A program made the translations under genes and the position numbers. Below, piece after piece: positions 1 through 11,229 of a stretch of 64,000 nucleotides of DNA. This DNA comes from Mesorhabditis belari (Eukaryota; Nematoda; Chromadorea; Rhabditida; Rhabditidae): contig CAUEEP010000387.1 in the NCBI GenBank assembly GCA_958450365.1, positions 186,001 through 250,000 of the forward strand, written 5' to 3'. The notes beneath the pieces are model-generated. The model was given only the letters and a program-made list of their open reading frames with translations, made no database searches and had not been told where the DNA came from. Position 1 is the first letter of the stretch, and the number at the start of each line of letters is the position of its first letter.

Positions 1-1745
1 GAAAAAGCTTTAAACCATAAAAAGACTCAAATATTCGACATTATTCGAGACGAATAATCAATTACAGCATAAAGGAGGAGATTTTTTTTTTTACCCTTAT
101 TACTCAAATGTTGTTAAGAAAAAAAACCCTATAATTTGAGGAAATTTGGCTTTTTTTTAAAAAATCAAACAAGATTTATTTCTAAAGAGATTTATTGTAA
201 AAAAATTGAATTTTTACATATTTCAATTTCAATTTCGTTTAAAAATAAGCTTTTAATAGAAATTTCTATAGTGTGCCTTCCAGATTGAAAAAAATGAAAA
301 AAGAAAATTTTCATTTACGCTTTGAAATTGAAGAATTCGAAAGGAAAAGAATTTTGAAAATTTCACTTTCGCTTAAAACCGAGAATTTCCTAGCGAATTG
401 TATTGTGTGGCTTCCAGATTGAAAAGTACTAAAAGAAAAATGAGATAGATGATGTGAAAAGCTATAAAAGGTGCATGAAATCAAATTTATGCTTAAAATG
501 TGAGCATCAATTGTAAGTAAGGGGTTGGAATAAGGTTTTAAAAAGGTTAAATGAAAGATAAAGAGAAAGGTTATCGCTTTTTTAGCTTATTTTTCAGTTG
601 TTTCAAGAGCTAGGAGGTCAAATTAGATCAAATTTTTGGAAAATAGCCATTCTTTTGCTTTAAAACCCTTCAAAAACCTAAAAAATACAATAAAAACGAA
701 CTTTTCAAAGGAAAAAATCTTTCTTTGAGCTTTTTCGGGAGTAAAAGTGAGAAAAAAAGTAATGAGAAGTTATTGAGAAGAAAAAGAAAAGCAATAAATC
801 ATTAATTGCTAAAAAAAGAGCTCTTAAACCACGAGAATTATTGGAAAAAATTGGAAAAACAATTTTTAAAAAATTTCAATCAAAAATGAGTTTTTACTAT
901 AGTGTGAATTCCAGATTGAAAAAAGTGGGGGAAAAAATTTCATTTTCGCTTTAAAACGAGAATTTCCTAGCGAATTGGATTTGGTGAGTTCCAGATTGAA
1001 AATTTGCATCAAAAAAAGACAACAAATGATGATTTTCGAAAAGATTTTAAAGCCAACCCTTTTCAGCTGTGTACTTTCAAGCTGTGTTCAGCTTTTTCGA
1101 GTTTTAACCAAATCCAATTCGCATTTATGGCTCATTTTGAATTGATTTACGAGAAAAAGCTTTTTTTTAGGGTAATTGAATTGAATTTTATTCGTTTAAG
1201 CAAGAAAATTCAAGTTTTTTTAGTGATTGAGTTGATCATTTTTTTCATTTTCATTATTTTCATCATTTTTTCGTCTTGTATTAGATTTTTCTTTGTATTT
1301 TGTGGTTAGAAATCGTAAACACACCCTTTCTAGTGCACTTAGAGTCCGTTTATTGGTCTTTTTCATAGAGAAAATTAAAGAATTGAATGTTCTAGAATTG
1401 AATGTTCTAGAATTGAATGTTCTAGATGCGTTAAAAAGAAGCTCAAAGTAGAATGAAAGTGGGAAAGATTGGGTATTTGAATCGGCTATTATTATTTTCT
1501 TTTTTTTCTAGCCAAAAGCTGTGCTAATCTAGTCTATTTGCACAAAAGGATTAGCCCATTTCTCTCTTGAATCCTATTATATTACTATTTTGCACCTCTA
1601 CAGCTAATATTTTGGTCCTAAAATCGATCAAAATGCATCAAAATCAAGAAAAATCAATCAAAATCGACCAAAATCAAGAAAAATCCATCAAAATCAATCA
1701 AAATCGATCAAAATCAAGAAAAGAATCAAAAATCTAACTTCCGTA
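1..1745. repeat. Repeat module: palindrome end, TTCCAGATTGA-rich block, AATCAA tail
   Basis: No gene seen. The stretch begins inside the palindrome module and continues into a low-complexity AT block holding four spaced copies of a TTCCAGATTGAAAA motif (near 276, 413, 911 and 988). The last copies are preceded by a phrase reading TTTCCTAGCGAATTG. It ends in an array of ATCAAAATC/AATCAAGAA units (about 1625-1735). The same block recurs near 8780-10540 and 12230-13930, and inverted at 18690-20700, 23740-25700 and 48850-50900. GAATTGAATGTTCTA is tandem three times at 1384-1427 but only twice in other copies. Reading frames here are AT-rich artefacts. Confidence 0.8.
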
Positions 1746-2370
1746 TATCAAAAGCTCTCCGCTATTGAGCTCTAAACGAAAATATTCTTCACTTAAAAGA
1801 ATCAAGAAGAAATTTGATCCAAAAAGCCATTCTTTTTCTTCTTCTGGATGCAAAAAGTTGAGCCTAGCCCAACAAATGCTTTGAAATGGTTAAATGAAAG
1901 AAAATGGCTGCCGAGGCGGATGTGAAGATGGGACAAGATACTGGTAGTGCCGGACTTTTCATATAAAAGGTTGCCAGGCTGTCTCAAGGACAAGCTGAGT
2001 CTTCTGGCCGACCTCTGGCCGACTTCTGGCCATTACTAGGTTAGCTTGGTTGTCTTGCCCAGGTACTTTTGCTGTCCGCTTTTTTGAAAAATTCCCTTTT
2101 CTGACGTCCGACAAAAATTTAAAAAATCATACAAGATTTATTTCTAAAGAGATTTATTGTAAAAAAATTGAATTTTTACATAAATTCAGCTAAAATCTTG
2201 AATTGAGACAACGACAAGAACAAAAGAAAAGACTTTAAGCCAATGTTTTCTCAGAGAAAATAAAGAGAAACGATTTCGAGAGCTTTTTTCAAGAAACACA
2301 CTCAAAAGTTGAGAAAAAAAAAGGCAAAAGATTTAGCCTTTTCCACGATAAACCAGCTTCAACTAATTGA
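1746..2370. repeat. Repeat block S, internally deleted copy
   Basis: This block also occurs at 13935-14700 and inverted at 48160-48860. Compared with those copies it lacks about 100 bp, between the phrase GAGCCTAGC and CCCAACAAATG. The missing part is the 5' half of a 69-codon reading frame that is intact in the other two copies. A GC-richer stretch (about 1905-2080) includes CATATAAAAGG and repeated TCTGGCC units. The 3' part (2105-2370) recurs inverted at 28830-29045 and near 47700-47880. Confidence 0.75.
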
Positions 2371-2399
2371 CCTATTAGAATTTCCTAGCGAATTGTATC

Positions 2400-3235
2400 A
2401 TTGTATCATAAAGATCAATCGATTTGATGGATTTTGATGGATTTTGATGGAATTATTGATTTTCTTGATTCTAATGACATATTCAAAGCTTAACAAGATT
2501 CTTAAATACTTTAGAACTTTAGAATTGCTATAACTTTAGAATTACTATTTTAAAGCTAGACTAAAGGAAAGGAAGGCAAAAAAAATTCAAGCCAAGCTTA
2601 GCGAATTGTCAAATGATCAAAATTTTCAAATTTCATGTTTTCAAATTTCAAAAATTGATCTTTTTTTTTATTGTTTTTTGTTTTCTTAAAGAATTATTAT
2701 CTTATTGCTTGAATATCTTTCTAGTTTTCTAGTTTTCTATTCGTTCTTTTACGTGTTTTCCCATCCATTTCATCAAAAATGTGCCTGCGTGAATCGAAGT
2801 GTACTTTGTGCTCACCGTAAACGCCGGCTTTCCCACGCAGCAGCAGCTAAATTCTATATAAAATAAAGGAAAAGCTTAAAAAAGCAAAAAATTCGATGCG
2901 CTAGAAGTTTCGCGTTTCGTCTCGGTTAGCAAAAAGTAAATTTTCGATTTTCATTTTTCACTGTGCCTTTTTGAAACAAAATTTCATCATTTTTTTGTTA
3001 AATTTTCAAATTTTTCTTTTTAAAACCTATCAAATATGTGATTTTTCTTGATAATTTAAACAAATTTACACGATTTTTGATCTCTCAATCCCAATTATAG
3101 CTAGGTTTTTTGAATTTAAATTTTTTTTTTTCGTACAGATTTCCTTCATTCCGATTGAAAAGAGGTAAAGAAATAAAAGATTTTTTTTTGAATAATGATA
3201 GGAATAGATAAATAGATGGTGGATAACTGTCAATG
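2400..3235. repeat. Repeat block T with a conserved hairpin-like core
   Basis: The block recurs at 6030-6620 and 14930-15470, and inverted at 54557-54960. The most conserved part (about 2750-2860) contains CTGCGTG and, about 45 nt later, CACGCAG, which could pair as a stem around a GC-rich loop. AAATAAAGG follows it. No protein of useful length is encoded. The AT-rich remainder shows no recognisable gene. Confidence 0.7.
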
Positions 3236-3236
3236 T

Positions 3237-3670
3237 CAAGAAGCGAAGAAAATTCGCCGCCGCCAAAAATGCAAAAAATACACACGCACTTTCACAGGAA
3301 TTATAGACCAGGAGGCAGGGGGTACTTCTTGCCTATCCCTGCTGCTGTCAATGAGTCAGGGGGGATAGTAATTTTCCCCCCTACGCCTCCCCTGTGCCAC
3401 GGTGGAAGCCGGGGGGTCACTCGGCTAGGGTTTACCCCGGGAGCCGCGCCTTACCATGGTGTATCCTTCCAACCGACGCAAGCACGCCGCACCATGGGAT
3501 TTTACCGAGTCTTTTTCTGACTCAGGCCGGGACTCAGCCCTGCCATGATGCTGAACAAGAATTTGTGCTTTATATCGCCCCCATAGCACGTCGGCTGCCA
3601 GAAAGGGGTCGAGTAGGAGGACCGGCTGAGAACCCACACCCACCCACACCCGGCTGAGAACCCACACCCA
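3237..3670. repeat. GC-rich repeat module (copy 1)
   Basis: This 0.4-kb module is far more GC-rich than its surroundings. It is marked by GCCGCCGCC, runs of C and G, GGTTTACCCCGGGAGCCGCG and CACACCC repeats. Copies lie at 7094-7515, 10549-10980, 53621-54055 and 56629-57060, inverted copies at 18195-18640 and 23235-23670, and a truncated copy at 15665-15745. Overlapping frames exist in several phases on both strands, as expected of GC-rich sequence in an AT-rich genome. I do not recognise the family. In this copy the start codon of the 40-codon frame seen elsewhere is absent. Confidence 0.8.
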
Positions 3671-3695
3671 ATACAATTTTAAAATATATAAAAAG

Positions 3696-3772
3696 CAGAC
3701 CTCGCTGACACGTCAAATTTGGGCTAAAAGGCAAAAACTTTTAGCCCAAATTTGACGTGTCAGCGAGGTCTG
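3696..3772. repeat. Perfect 35-bp inverted repeat (hairpin)
   Basis: Arms at 3696-3730 and 3738-3772 are exact reverse complements around a 7-nt loop (GCAAAAA). The left arm starts CAGACCTCGCTGACACG. I did not find this arm elsewhere in the window, so it is not part of the dispersed modules around it. It could be a small foldback element or a structured RNA. Confidence 0.9.
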
Positions 3773-4110
3773 ATTTGTCGAAATTCGGAATCTAAGCATA
3801 CGATTCCCTTATATGGAAATATTTTCGAAGCTCTACGGCCTTTCCTAAGGCCTTTTCCAGCAAAAATAAGGTGCGCGAATGTCCAGGTGCGCAAAAAAAA
3901 GATCGCATTTTTTCCACCCCCAATTTTTGGTTTATAATTTTAGGAAAGCTTATAGTTAATTGTTTTATCAATGTTTCTTTTATTAATATTAAGTAGAAGA
4001 CGTTTTATAAACTAAGAACAAATTGAAAAGTAGAGCAAGTATCAATGCTCTCTTCTAAATTATTAGGTTGATGCATAAGTCTTTTCGTTCCTTTTCGTCC
4101 CTGATAGCCA
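3773..4110. other. Unique spacer ending in a mariner-type terminal sequence
   Basis: No gene seen. The segment is single-copy in this window. At about 4062-4100 it contains TTAGGTTGATGCATAAG followed by TCTTTTCG, which resembles the terminal inverted repeat of irritans-type mariner elements. The same end, inverted, occurs inside the repeat modules (about 7740-7765, 11205-11230, 54280-54305 and 57285-57310). Confidence 0.55.
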
Positions 4111-4258
4111 GAGTTCATAATGATTCCAATAATAATCTCAGTTCATAATGAATCCTAAATAGTTTCCAAAAAACGAATTTCGCAATCTAAAAAGTCTCTT
4201 AATTACAGTTTTCAGTCTAGAAATTGAAAATTTATTCATCAAAATAATAAATAAAGCT

Positions 4259-4317
4259 TTAGAACCCGTTTCCGGAGGTCGGCTTGATGTCGGGAATAAT
4301 TGGAGGACGTTGATTGG
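4259..4317 (-). pseudogene. Captured terminal exon B, frameshifted copy
   Basis: Copy of the short 3'-terminal exon described at 17168-17227. One G of the GGGG run is missing, so the frame PINVLQLFPDI... is shifted. The acceptor (TTTCAG on the minus strand) and the stop are still present. The inverted module around it (4110-4630) also carries the palindrome at 4471-4500. Confidence 0.5.
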
Positions 4318-4470
4318 CTGAAAATGAGATTGAATATCAAATTGCTGAAGAAAATTGAAGGGAAAATTGGGTAAACCGTTTGGAAAAGCCAATCTGGATA
4401 TCACACAAGATAAATCTATCAATTTCAGCATTATTATATTATTTCGTTAGATTCCAATTTTTTAAATTGA

Positions 4471-4529
4471 GTCTTTTTATGGTTTAAACCATAAAAAGAC
4501 AAAGAAAAAGCTTTAAACCATAAAAAGAC
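4471..4529. repeat. 30-bp perfect palindrome plus repeated half
   Basis: 4471-4500 is a perfect palindrome centred on TTTAAA (GTCTTTTTATGGTTT and its reverse complement). The right half is repeated at 4510-4529. The unit recurs at 8702-8731, 12171-12200, 16985-17014, 22014-22043 and 62516-62545. Near 57953 one extra A breaks the symmetry. It marks the edge of one repeat module. Confidence 0.85.
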
Positions 4530-4663
4530 TCAAATATTCGACATTATTCGAGACGAATAATCAATTACAGCATAAAGGAGGAGATTTTTTTTTTCCCTTA
4601 TTACTCAAATGTTGTTAAGAAAAAAAAACCCTATAATGATGGGAAAAAGAAAGAAATTTTTTT

Positions 4664-4736
4664 GGTTACTTGGATCGAACCTTTGACCTTCGAATTCACC
4701 GATTAATAGACAAGATTCCTATCCAGTCGGCTATCA
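4664..4736 (-). repeat. tRNA-like sequence, family 1
   Basis: On the minus strand this reads as a degenerate tRNA: an A-box-like TAGCCGACTGGATAGG, then about 35 nt later a B-box-like GGTTCGATCC. The arms do not pair into a convincing cloverleaf, so it is tRNA-derived, not a working tRNA. Other copies are at 16749-16821, 21781-21851, 46111-46181, 53249-53319 and 56260-56330 (+), and 58143-58213 and 62707-62778 (-). Confidence 0.6.
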
Positions 4737-4739
4737 TAT

Positions 4740-5270
4740 TAAACTATAATACTTTAAGCATAAGTTATTCTATTTTAGCTTTTCAATAAAAACTATAGCA
4801 AAGAAAAAGATTGTAGAGAGTTTAAACGAAAAAAAAAAGTTAACTAATCCCTTTTTCTAAAGGCTTTAGGTTGAAATTTGAGATTTAAAGCATGAAAAAG
4901 TGCTATGAAATCTTTAATAAGATTAGAAAATAACTGTTTTGTTGATGTTATTGTAGAATTAATGTAACCAACCGTTTCTTCACCATTAAATCCATTATTG
5001 TCTGACTTTAGGAGAAGCTCGTTTAACTAAATTCAATTTGAATTCATTATTTTTGAAACATAACGTATTTTCTCTAATAGTAGTGCCGAGTTGATGACTA
5101 TTTTACAGTTTCTAAGCTTTCCCAGAAGCTCAACACACTAATCCCCCACTAGTCTAATCGGAAAACGGATTCGGAATCAGCGCAAAATTTTACGTCGGCC
5201 AGTAAATGGCTCATGCCATTTGGCCACCACAACCAGTTGACATTCCTTTGTTAATATCTAGAAATATCTA
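4740..5270. repeat. Repeat module R1 (inverted)
   Basis: Reverse complement of 16215-16745. It holds one end of the CACTACTATTAGAG element (see 45541-45732) and one arm of the foldback at 44615-44955, identifiable by GATTCGGAATCAGCGCAAAATT near 5171-5192. No gene seen. Confidence 0.75.
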
Positions 5271-5274
5271 AATG

Positions 5275-5388
5275 TTAGACAACTTCTCCAACACCAACCG
5301 TTTTCACGATTCCGTCAAGAACGAGTTTCTGAGCGCCAGTGAAGAGTTGACCAGTCTCCGGCACTTTTCGATGAGTTGACAAAGCTTG
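5275..5388 (-). pseudogene. Copy of the last exon of the BED-like gene
   Basis: 114 nt that appear identical by eye to exon 6 of the gene at 40191-44586, including the TTTCAG acceptor and TAA stop. It encodes 37 residues beginning QALSTHRKVPETG and ending VGVGEVV. No upstream exons of the gene accompany it, so it cannot make the protein alone. It travels with the foldback element at 5410-5755. Confidence 0.8.
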
Positions 5389-5409
5389 CTGAAATTTTGA
5401 AATCACTGT

Positions 5410-5755
5410 TGTTTTATTTATTATCTACCTAGTTACATTTCGAACTTTACTTAGAAATAATATTATTGTTAACTTTTGATTGAATAGAGTATACTGTAGG
5501 CTTTCAAATGATACCAAATCGAATTTGATTGAGTCAACCAACTCCAGAAAGCTCTCCAGAAAGCCAGCACTAACCAAGCTAACCGACTCTGACACTTTAC
5601 CAGCACTTTACTCAGCCATTTTTCAGATATTGGTAAATCCAGTGAAGCTCTATTTAATATCATTCAAAAGCCTGAAATATTCTCTATCCAACTATAGAAA
5701 AAGTTAACAATAATATAATTTCTAAACAAAGTTATAGGCATTTAAAGTGTTTACT
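5410..5755. repeat. Foldback (MITE-like) element M1
   Basis: The termini are imperfect inverted repeats containing TTAGAAATWATATTATTGTTAACTTTTT. Six copies are seen in all: here, 15735-16045, 44136-44426, 55255-55565, 58905-59225 and 63460-63785. Each sits next to a copy of the BED-like gene's last exon. It encodes nothing recognisable. Confidence 0.75.
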
Positions 5756-7090
5756 CCGACAAAAAGTTTCAAAAGATTCAAAAGTCAATCGGAATTCAAA
5801 AGATAAATAGATGGTGGATAAACTACCGTACCTGAATCGAGTTCAAGGCTTTAAACTGTTAATCTTAAGATAAAAATGCAACTATTTTCATATTTTTCGT
5901 CGATTTTTTCGTCGATTTTTCGCCGAACCGAGTACAAGGCCTTAAAGCCTTAAGAAATCCAACTCCAATCCAACTCCAATCCAACTATTTGATTGTCAGA
6001 ACACTACTAGTTCGAATAGCTCCTTCCCGATGTTTTTTTTTTGATGGATTTTGATGGAATTATTGATTTTCTTGATTCTAATGACATATTCAAAGCTTAA
6101 CAAGATTCTTAAATACTTTAGAATTGCTATAACTTTAGAATTACTATTTTAAAGCTAGACTAAAGGAAAGGAAGGCAAAAAAAATTCAAGCCAAGCTTAG
6201 CGAATTGTCAAATGATCAAAATTTTCAAATTTCATGTCAAAATTGATCCTTTTTTTATTGTTTTTTGTTTTCTTAAAGAATTATTATCTTATTGCTTGAA
6301 TATCTTTCTAGTTTTCTAGTTTTCTATTCGTTCCTTTACGTGTTTTCCCATCCATTTCATCAAAAATGTGCCTGCGTGAATCGAAGTGTACTTTGTGCTC
6401 ACCGTAAACGCCGGCTTCCCACGCAGCAGCAGCTAAATTCTATATAAAATAAAGGAAAGGCTTAAAAAGCAAAAAATTCGATGCGCTAGAAGTTTCGCGT
6501 TTCGTCTCTGTTAGCAAAAAGTAAATTTTCGATTTTCATTTTTCACTGTGCCTTTTTGAAACAAAATTTCATCTTTTTTTTGTTAAATTTTCAAATTTTT
6601 CTTTTTAAAACCCATGAAAAATAGATAAATAGATGGTGGATAAACTACCGTACCTGAATCGAGTTCAAGGCTTTAAACTGTTAATCTTAAGATAAAAATG
6701 CAACTATTTTCATATTTTTCGTCGATTTTTTCGTCGATTTTTCGCCGAACCGAGTACAAGGCCTTAAAGTGTTAATTCAATCCTAAAAATCTAAATATTT
6801 TCAAATTTTTTGTCGATCTGGACCGCACGGATTACTGTACCCTCATAGGTACCCTTTTCTAAAGCGTGCTCCTTGGTGGATAAACTACCGTACCCCGAAT
6901 CGAGTTCAAGGCTTTAAACTGTCAATTTTATCATAAAAATGCTAATTTTTTAATATTTTTCGTTGATCTGGAGAGCACACTAGAATTCTAAAATATAAAA
7001 CAAAAGAAACTGATCATTTTACATCCTACCATTATTATATTATAATTATTATAATGATTATATTATTTTATTATAAAATTATAATAAATT
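5756..7090. repeat. Repeat blocks U-T-U
   Basis: Block U (5815-6000, again 6620-6970) is marked by TGAATCGAGTTCAAGGC, TTTAAACTGTTAATC and TTTTTCGTCGAT. It recurs at 15440-15660, inverted at 55000-55195, and at 63840-64000. Block T lies between (6030-6620). 7040-7090 is an ATTATAAT-rich tract. No gene seen. Confidence 0.7.
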
Positions 7091-7762
7091 GCGAAGAAGC
7101 GAAGAAAATTCGCCGCCGCCAAAAATGCAAAAAATACACACACACTTTCACAGGAATTATTGACCAGGAGGCAGGGGGTACTTCTTGCCTATCCCTGCTG
7201 CTGTCAATGAGTCAGGGGGGATAGTAATTTTCCCCCCTACGCCTCCCCTGTGCCACGGTGGAAGCCGGGGGGTCACTCGGCTAGGGTTTACCCCGGGAGC
7301 CGCGCCTTACCATGGTGTATCCTTCCAACCGACGCAAGCACGCCGCACCATGGGATTTTACCGAGTCTTTTTCTGACTCAGGCCGGGACTCAGCCCTGCC
7401 ATGATGCTGAACAAGAATTTGTGCTTTATATCGCCCCCATAGCACGTCGGCTGCCAGAAAGGGGTCAGTAGGAGGACCGGCTGAGAACCCACACCCGGCT
7501 GATAACCCACATGAATGTTCTAGCCAAAATTTCAGAGAAATTCATTCAGCCAATTTTTCCGTAGAGTTTTTTATGGATTTTTACGACAAAAGGCGTTTTC
7601 ACTCTCGAATTTGCTTGAAAGTGAACCGAAATTCATTTAAAAAGATGCAAATTGAACAAAAAAACACTTTTTTTTTATAGAGCAAACTATAGATTAATTG
7701 GTGAATTTGTTACTTTTTAACAGAAGTACGAAAAAAACGAAAGATATGCATCAACCTATTAG

Positions 7763-8004
7763 CCGATAGTCAAATCTTTCCACCAACAAAACCATTATTT
7801 TCTTTTTATCAAGATCAGAGTTTGAGGGTTTAAGGGATTTTCCGGTAGATAGCTTTTTCATTGAACAATCTCGTAATTAATCCAAGCTTTATCAGATGTT
7901 AGAAATGAATCCCAGAAACCATCAGCTTTGGTTTGATGAAGCAAAAGAGCTGAACTGAAGAACTGACATCTGCACAAGTTGTCTTGAATCAAGTTGAGAC
8001 TCAT
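7763..8004 (-). pseudogene. Mariner transposase relic
   Basis: On the minus strand the translation resembles the middle of mariner transposases: a stretch like SALLLHQTK, then FLTSDKAWINYE, which fits the segment around the first catalytic Asp (usually TGDEKWI.Y), a stop, KSYLPENP, and a WW pair that matches the usual xWWD motif. Stops and frame changes disable it. Other copies are at 11230-11475, 17710-17955, 22736-22985, 54310-54548 and a shortened one near 57310-57480. Confidence 0.6.
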
Positions 8005-8487
8005 TTTCTAGGAAGAATCCCTGTTTAATCACCCAGAGACTTATTTATAGTCATTCATAATGAATCCCTGATAGCCAGAGTTCATAATGATTCCAATAAT
8101 AATCTCAGTTCATAATGAATCCCAGAATAGAGGATGTGCTTAGAATCCTCAATTAGAACTCAAAATCCTCAAAGTATCATGATCATTAGGATACATTGAC
8201 GATCTAAACTCTCTAGTTGATGCAAATGGTTGTCGATTCTCTTTTTTATCAACGTTTTCTGATCTTCTGATCAATTTCAAGCTTTTGCTTTCAAGCTTTC
8301 AAGCACTTTGCAAGCTTTTGAGTGTTCGATTCAAGTCAATTTCAATTCCTCAATGCGAGATTTTAAACGGGCATCATTTTTTCCTAAATAGTTTCCAAAA
8401 AACGAATTTCGCAATCTAAAAAGTCTCTTAATTACAGTTTTCAGTCTAGAAATTGAAAATTTATTCATCAAAATAATAAATAAAGCT

Positions 8488-8547
8488 TTAGAACCCGTTT
8501 CCGGAGGTCGGCTTGATGTCGGGGAATAATTGGAGGACGTTGATTGG
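8488..8547 (-). pseudogene. Captured terminal exon B copy
   Basis: 60 nt with intact frame, TTTCAG acceptor and TAA stop, followed by AATAAA-type sequences. See 17168-17227 for the description. Confidence 0.5.
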
Positions 8548-10548
8548 CTGAAAATGAGATTGAATATCAAATTGCTGAAGAAAATTGAAGGGAAAATTGG
8601 GTAAATCGTTTGGAAAAGCCAATCTGGATATCACACAAGATAAATCTATCAATTTCAGCATTATTATATTATTTCGTTAGATTCCAATTTTTTTAAATTG
8701 AGTCTTTTTATGGTTTAAACCATAAAAAGACAAAGAAAAAGCTTTAAACCATAAAAAGACTCAAATATTCGACATTATTCGAGACGAATAATCAATTACA
8801 GCATAAAGGAGGAGATTTTTTTTTTACCCTTATTACTCAAATGTTGTTAAGAAAAAAAACCCTATAATTTGAGGAAATTTGGCTTTTTTTTAAAAATCAA
8901 ACAAGATTTATTTCTAAAGAGATTTATTGTAAAAAAAATTGAATTTTTACATATTTCAATTTCAATTTCGTTTAAAAATAAGCTTTTAATAGAAATTTCT
9001 ATAGTGTGCCTTCCAGATTGAAAAAAATGAAAAAAGAAAATTTTCATTTACGCTTTGAAATTGAAGAATTCGAAAGGAAAAGAATTTTGAAAATTTCACT
9101 TTCGCTTAAAACCGAGAATTTCCTAGCGAATTGTATTGTGTGGCTTCCAGATTGAAAAGTACTAAAAGAAAAATGAGATAGATGATGTGAAAAGCTATAA
9201 AAGGTGCATGAAATCAAATTTATGCTTAAAATGTGAGCATCAATTGTAAGTAAGGGGGTTGGAATAAGGTTTTAAAAAGGTTAAATGAAAGATAAAGAGA
9301 AAGGTTATCGCTTTTTTAGCTTATTTTTCAGTTGTTTCAAGAGCTAGGAGGTCAAATTAGATCAAATTTTTGGAAAATAGCCATTCTTTTTGCTTTAAAA
9401 CCCTTCAAAAACCTAAAAATACAATAAAAACGAACTTTTCAAAGGAAAAATCTTTCTTTGAGCTTTTTCGGGGGTAAAAGTGAGAAAAAAGTAATGAGAA
9501 GTTATTGAGAAGAAAAAGAAAAGCAATAAATCATTAATTGCTAAAAAAAGAGCTCTTAAACCACGAGAATTATTGGAAAAAATTGGAAAAACAATTTTTA
9601 AAAAATTTCAATCAAAAATGAGTTTTTACTATAGTGTGAATTCCAGATTGAAAAAAGTGGGGGAAAAAAATTTCATTTTCGCTTTAAAACGAGAATTTCC
9701 TAGCGAATTGGATTTGGTGAGTTCCAGATTGAAAATTTGCATCAAAAAAAGACAACAAATGATGATTTTCGAAAAGATTTTAAAGCCAACCCTTTTCAGC
9801 TGTGTACTTTCAAGCTGTGTTCAGCTTTTCGAGTTTTAACCAAATCCAATTCGCATTTATGGCTCATTTTGAATTGATTTACGAGAAAAAGCTTTTTTTT
9901 AGGGTAATTGAATTGAATTTTATTCGTTTAAGCAAGAAAATTCAAGTTTTTTTAGTGATTGAGTTGATCATTTTTTTCATTTTCATTATTTTCATCATTT
10001 TTTCGTCTTGTATTAGATTTTTCTTTGTATTTTGTGGTTAGAAATCGTAAACACACCCTTTCTAGTGCACTTAGAGTCCGTTTATTGGTCTTTTTCATAG
10101 AGAAAATTAAAGAATTGAATGTTCTAGAATTGAATGTTCTAGATGCGTTAAAAAGAAGCTCAAAGTAGAATGAAAGTGGGAAAGATTGGGTATTTGAATC
10201 GGCTATTATTATTTTCTTTTTTTTCTAGCCAAAAGCTGTGCTAATCTAGTCTATTTGCACAAAAGGATTAGCCCATTTCTCTCTTGAATCCTATTATATT
10301 ACTATTTTGCACCTCTACAGCTAATATTTTGGTCCTAAAATCGATCAAAATGCATCAAAATCAAGAAAAATCAATCAAAATCGACCAAAATCAAGAAAAA
10401 TCAATCAAAATCAAGAAAAATCCATCAAAATCAACCAAAATCAAGAAAAGAATCAAAAATCTAACTTCCGTATATCAAAAGTATAAAAGTATCAAAAGAA
10501 TCGAGTACTTAAACTGTCAATTTTATAAAATATTATAAAATTCTAAAA

Positions 10549-10671
10549 ATGGCAAAGAAGCGAAGAAAATTCGCCGCCGCCAAAAATGCAAAAAATACAC
10601 ACACACTTTCACAGGAATTATTGACCAGGAGGCAGGGGGTACTTCTTGCCTATCCCTGCTGCTGTCAATGA
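10549..10671 (+). CDS. Small basic ORF (40 aa) in the GC-rich module, hypothetical
   Basis: ATG-initiated frame of 40 codons starting MAKKRRKFAAAKN, with a basic cluster like a nuclear localisation signal, and ending in a CCCQ tail. The same frame, apparently unchanged, is present at 53621-53743 and 56629-56751 (+) and at 18513-18635 and 23544-23666 (-). In the modules at 3237 and 7094 the start codon is lost. Conservation may only reflect recent duplication. I recognise no family and see no splice signals. Confidence 0.25.
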   Translation: MAKKRRKFAAAKNAKNTHTLSQELLTRRQGVLLAYPCCCQ

Positions 10672-11229
10672 GTCAGGGGGATAGTAATTTTCCCCCTACG
10701 CCTCCCCTGTGCCACGGTGGAAGCCGGGGGTCACTCGGCTAGGGTTTACCCCGGGAGCCGCGCCTTACCATGGTGTATCCTTCCAACCGACGCAAGCACG
10801 CCGCACCATGGGATTTTACCGAGTCTTTTTCTGACTCAGGCCGGGACCCAGCCCTGCCATGATGCTGAACAAGAATTTGTGCTTTATATCGCCCCCATAG
10901 CACGTCGGCTGCCAGAAAGGGGTCGAGTAGGAGGACCGGCTGAGAACCCACACCCACCCACACCCGGCTGATAACCCACATGAATGTTCTAGCCAAAATT
11001 TCAGAGAAATTCATTCAGCCAATTTTTCCGTAGAGTTTTTTATGGATTTTTACGACAAAAGGCGTTTTTCACTACTCGAATTTGCTTGAAAGTGAACCGA
11101 AATTCATTTAAAAAGATGCAAATTGAACAAAAAAACACTTTTTTTTATAGAGCAAACTATAGATTAATTGGTGAATTTGTTACTTTTTAACAGAAGTACG
11201 GAAAAAACGAAAAGATATGCATCAACCTA

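Noticed and set aside
3394..3676. 85-105-codon frames on both strands of the GC-rich module (for example starting MPRWKPGGHS)
   Set aside because: GC-rich DNA lacks stops by chance. Frames in opposite strands overlap fully and small indels between copies break them.
4138..4431. 97-codon minus-strand frame through module R3
   Set aside because: It overlaps exon B in another frame, exists only because of the 1-nt deletion in this copy, and includes intron-like sequence with the acceptor inside it.
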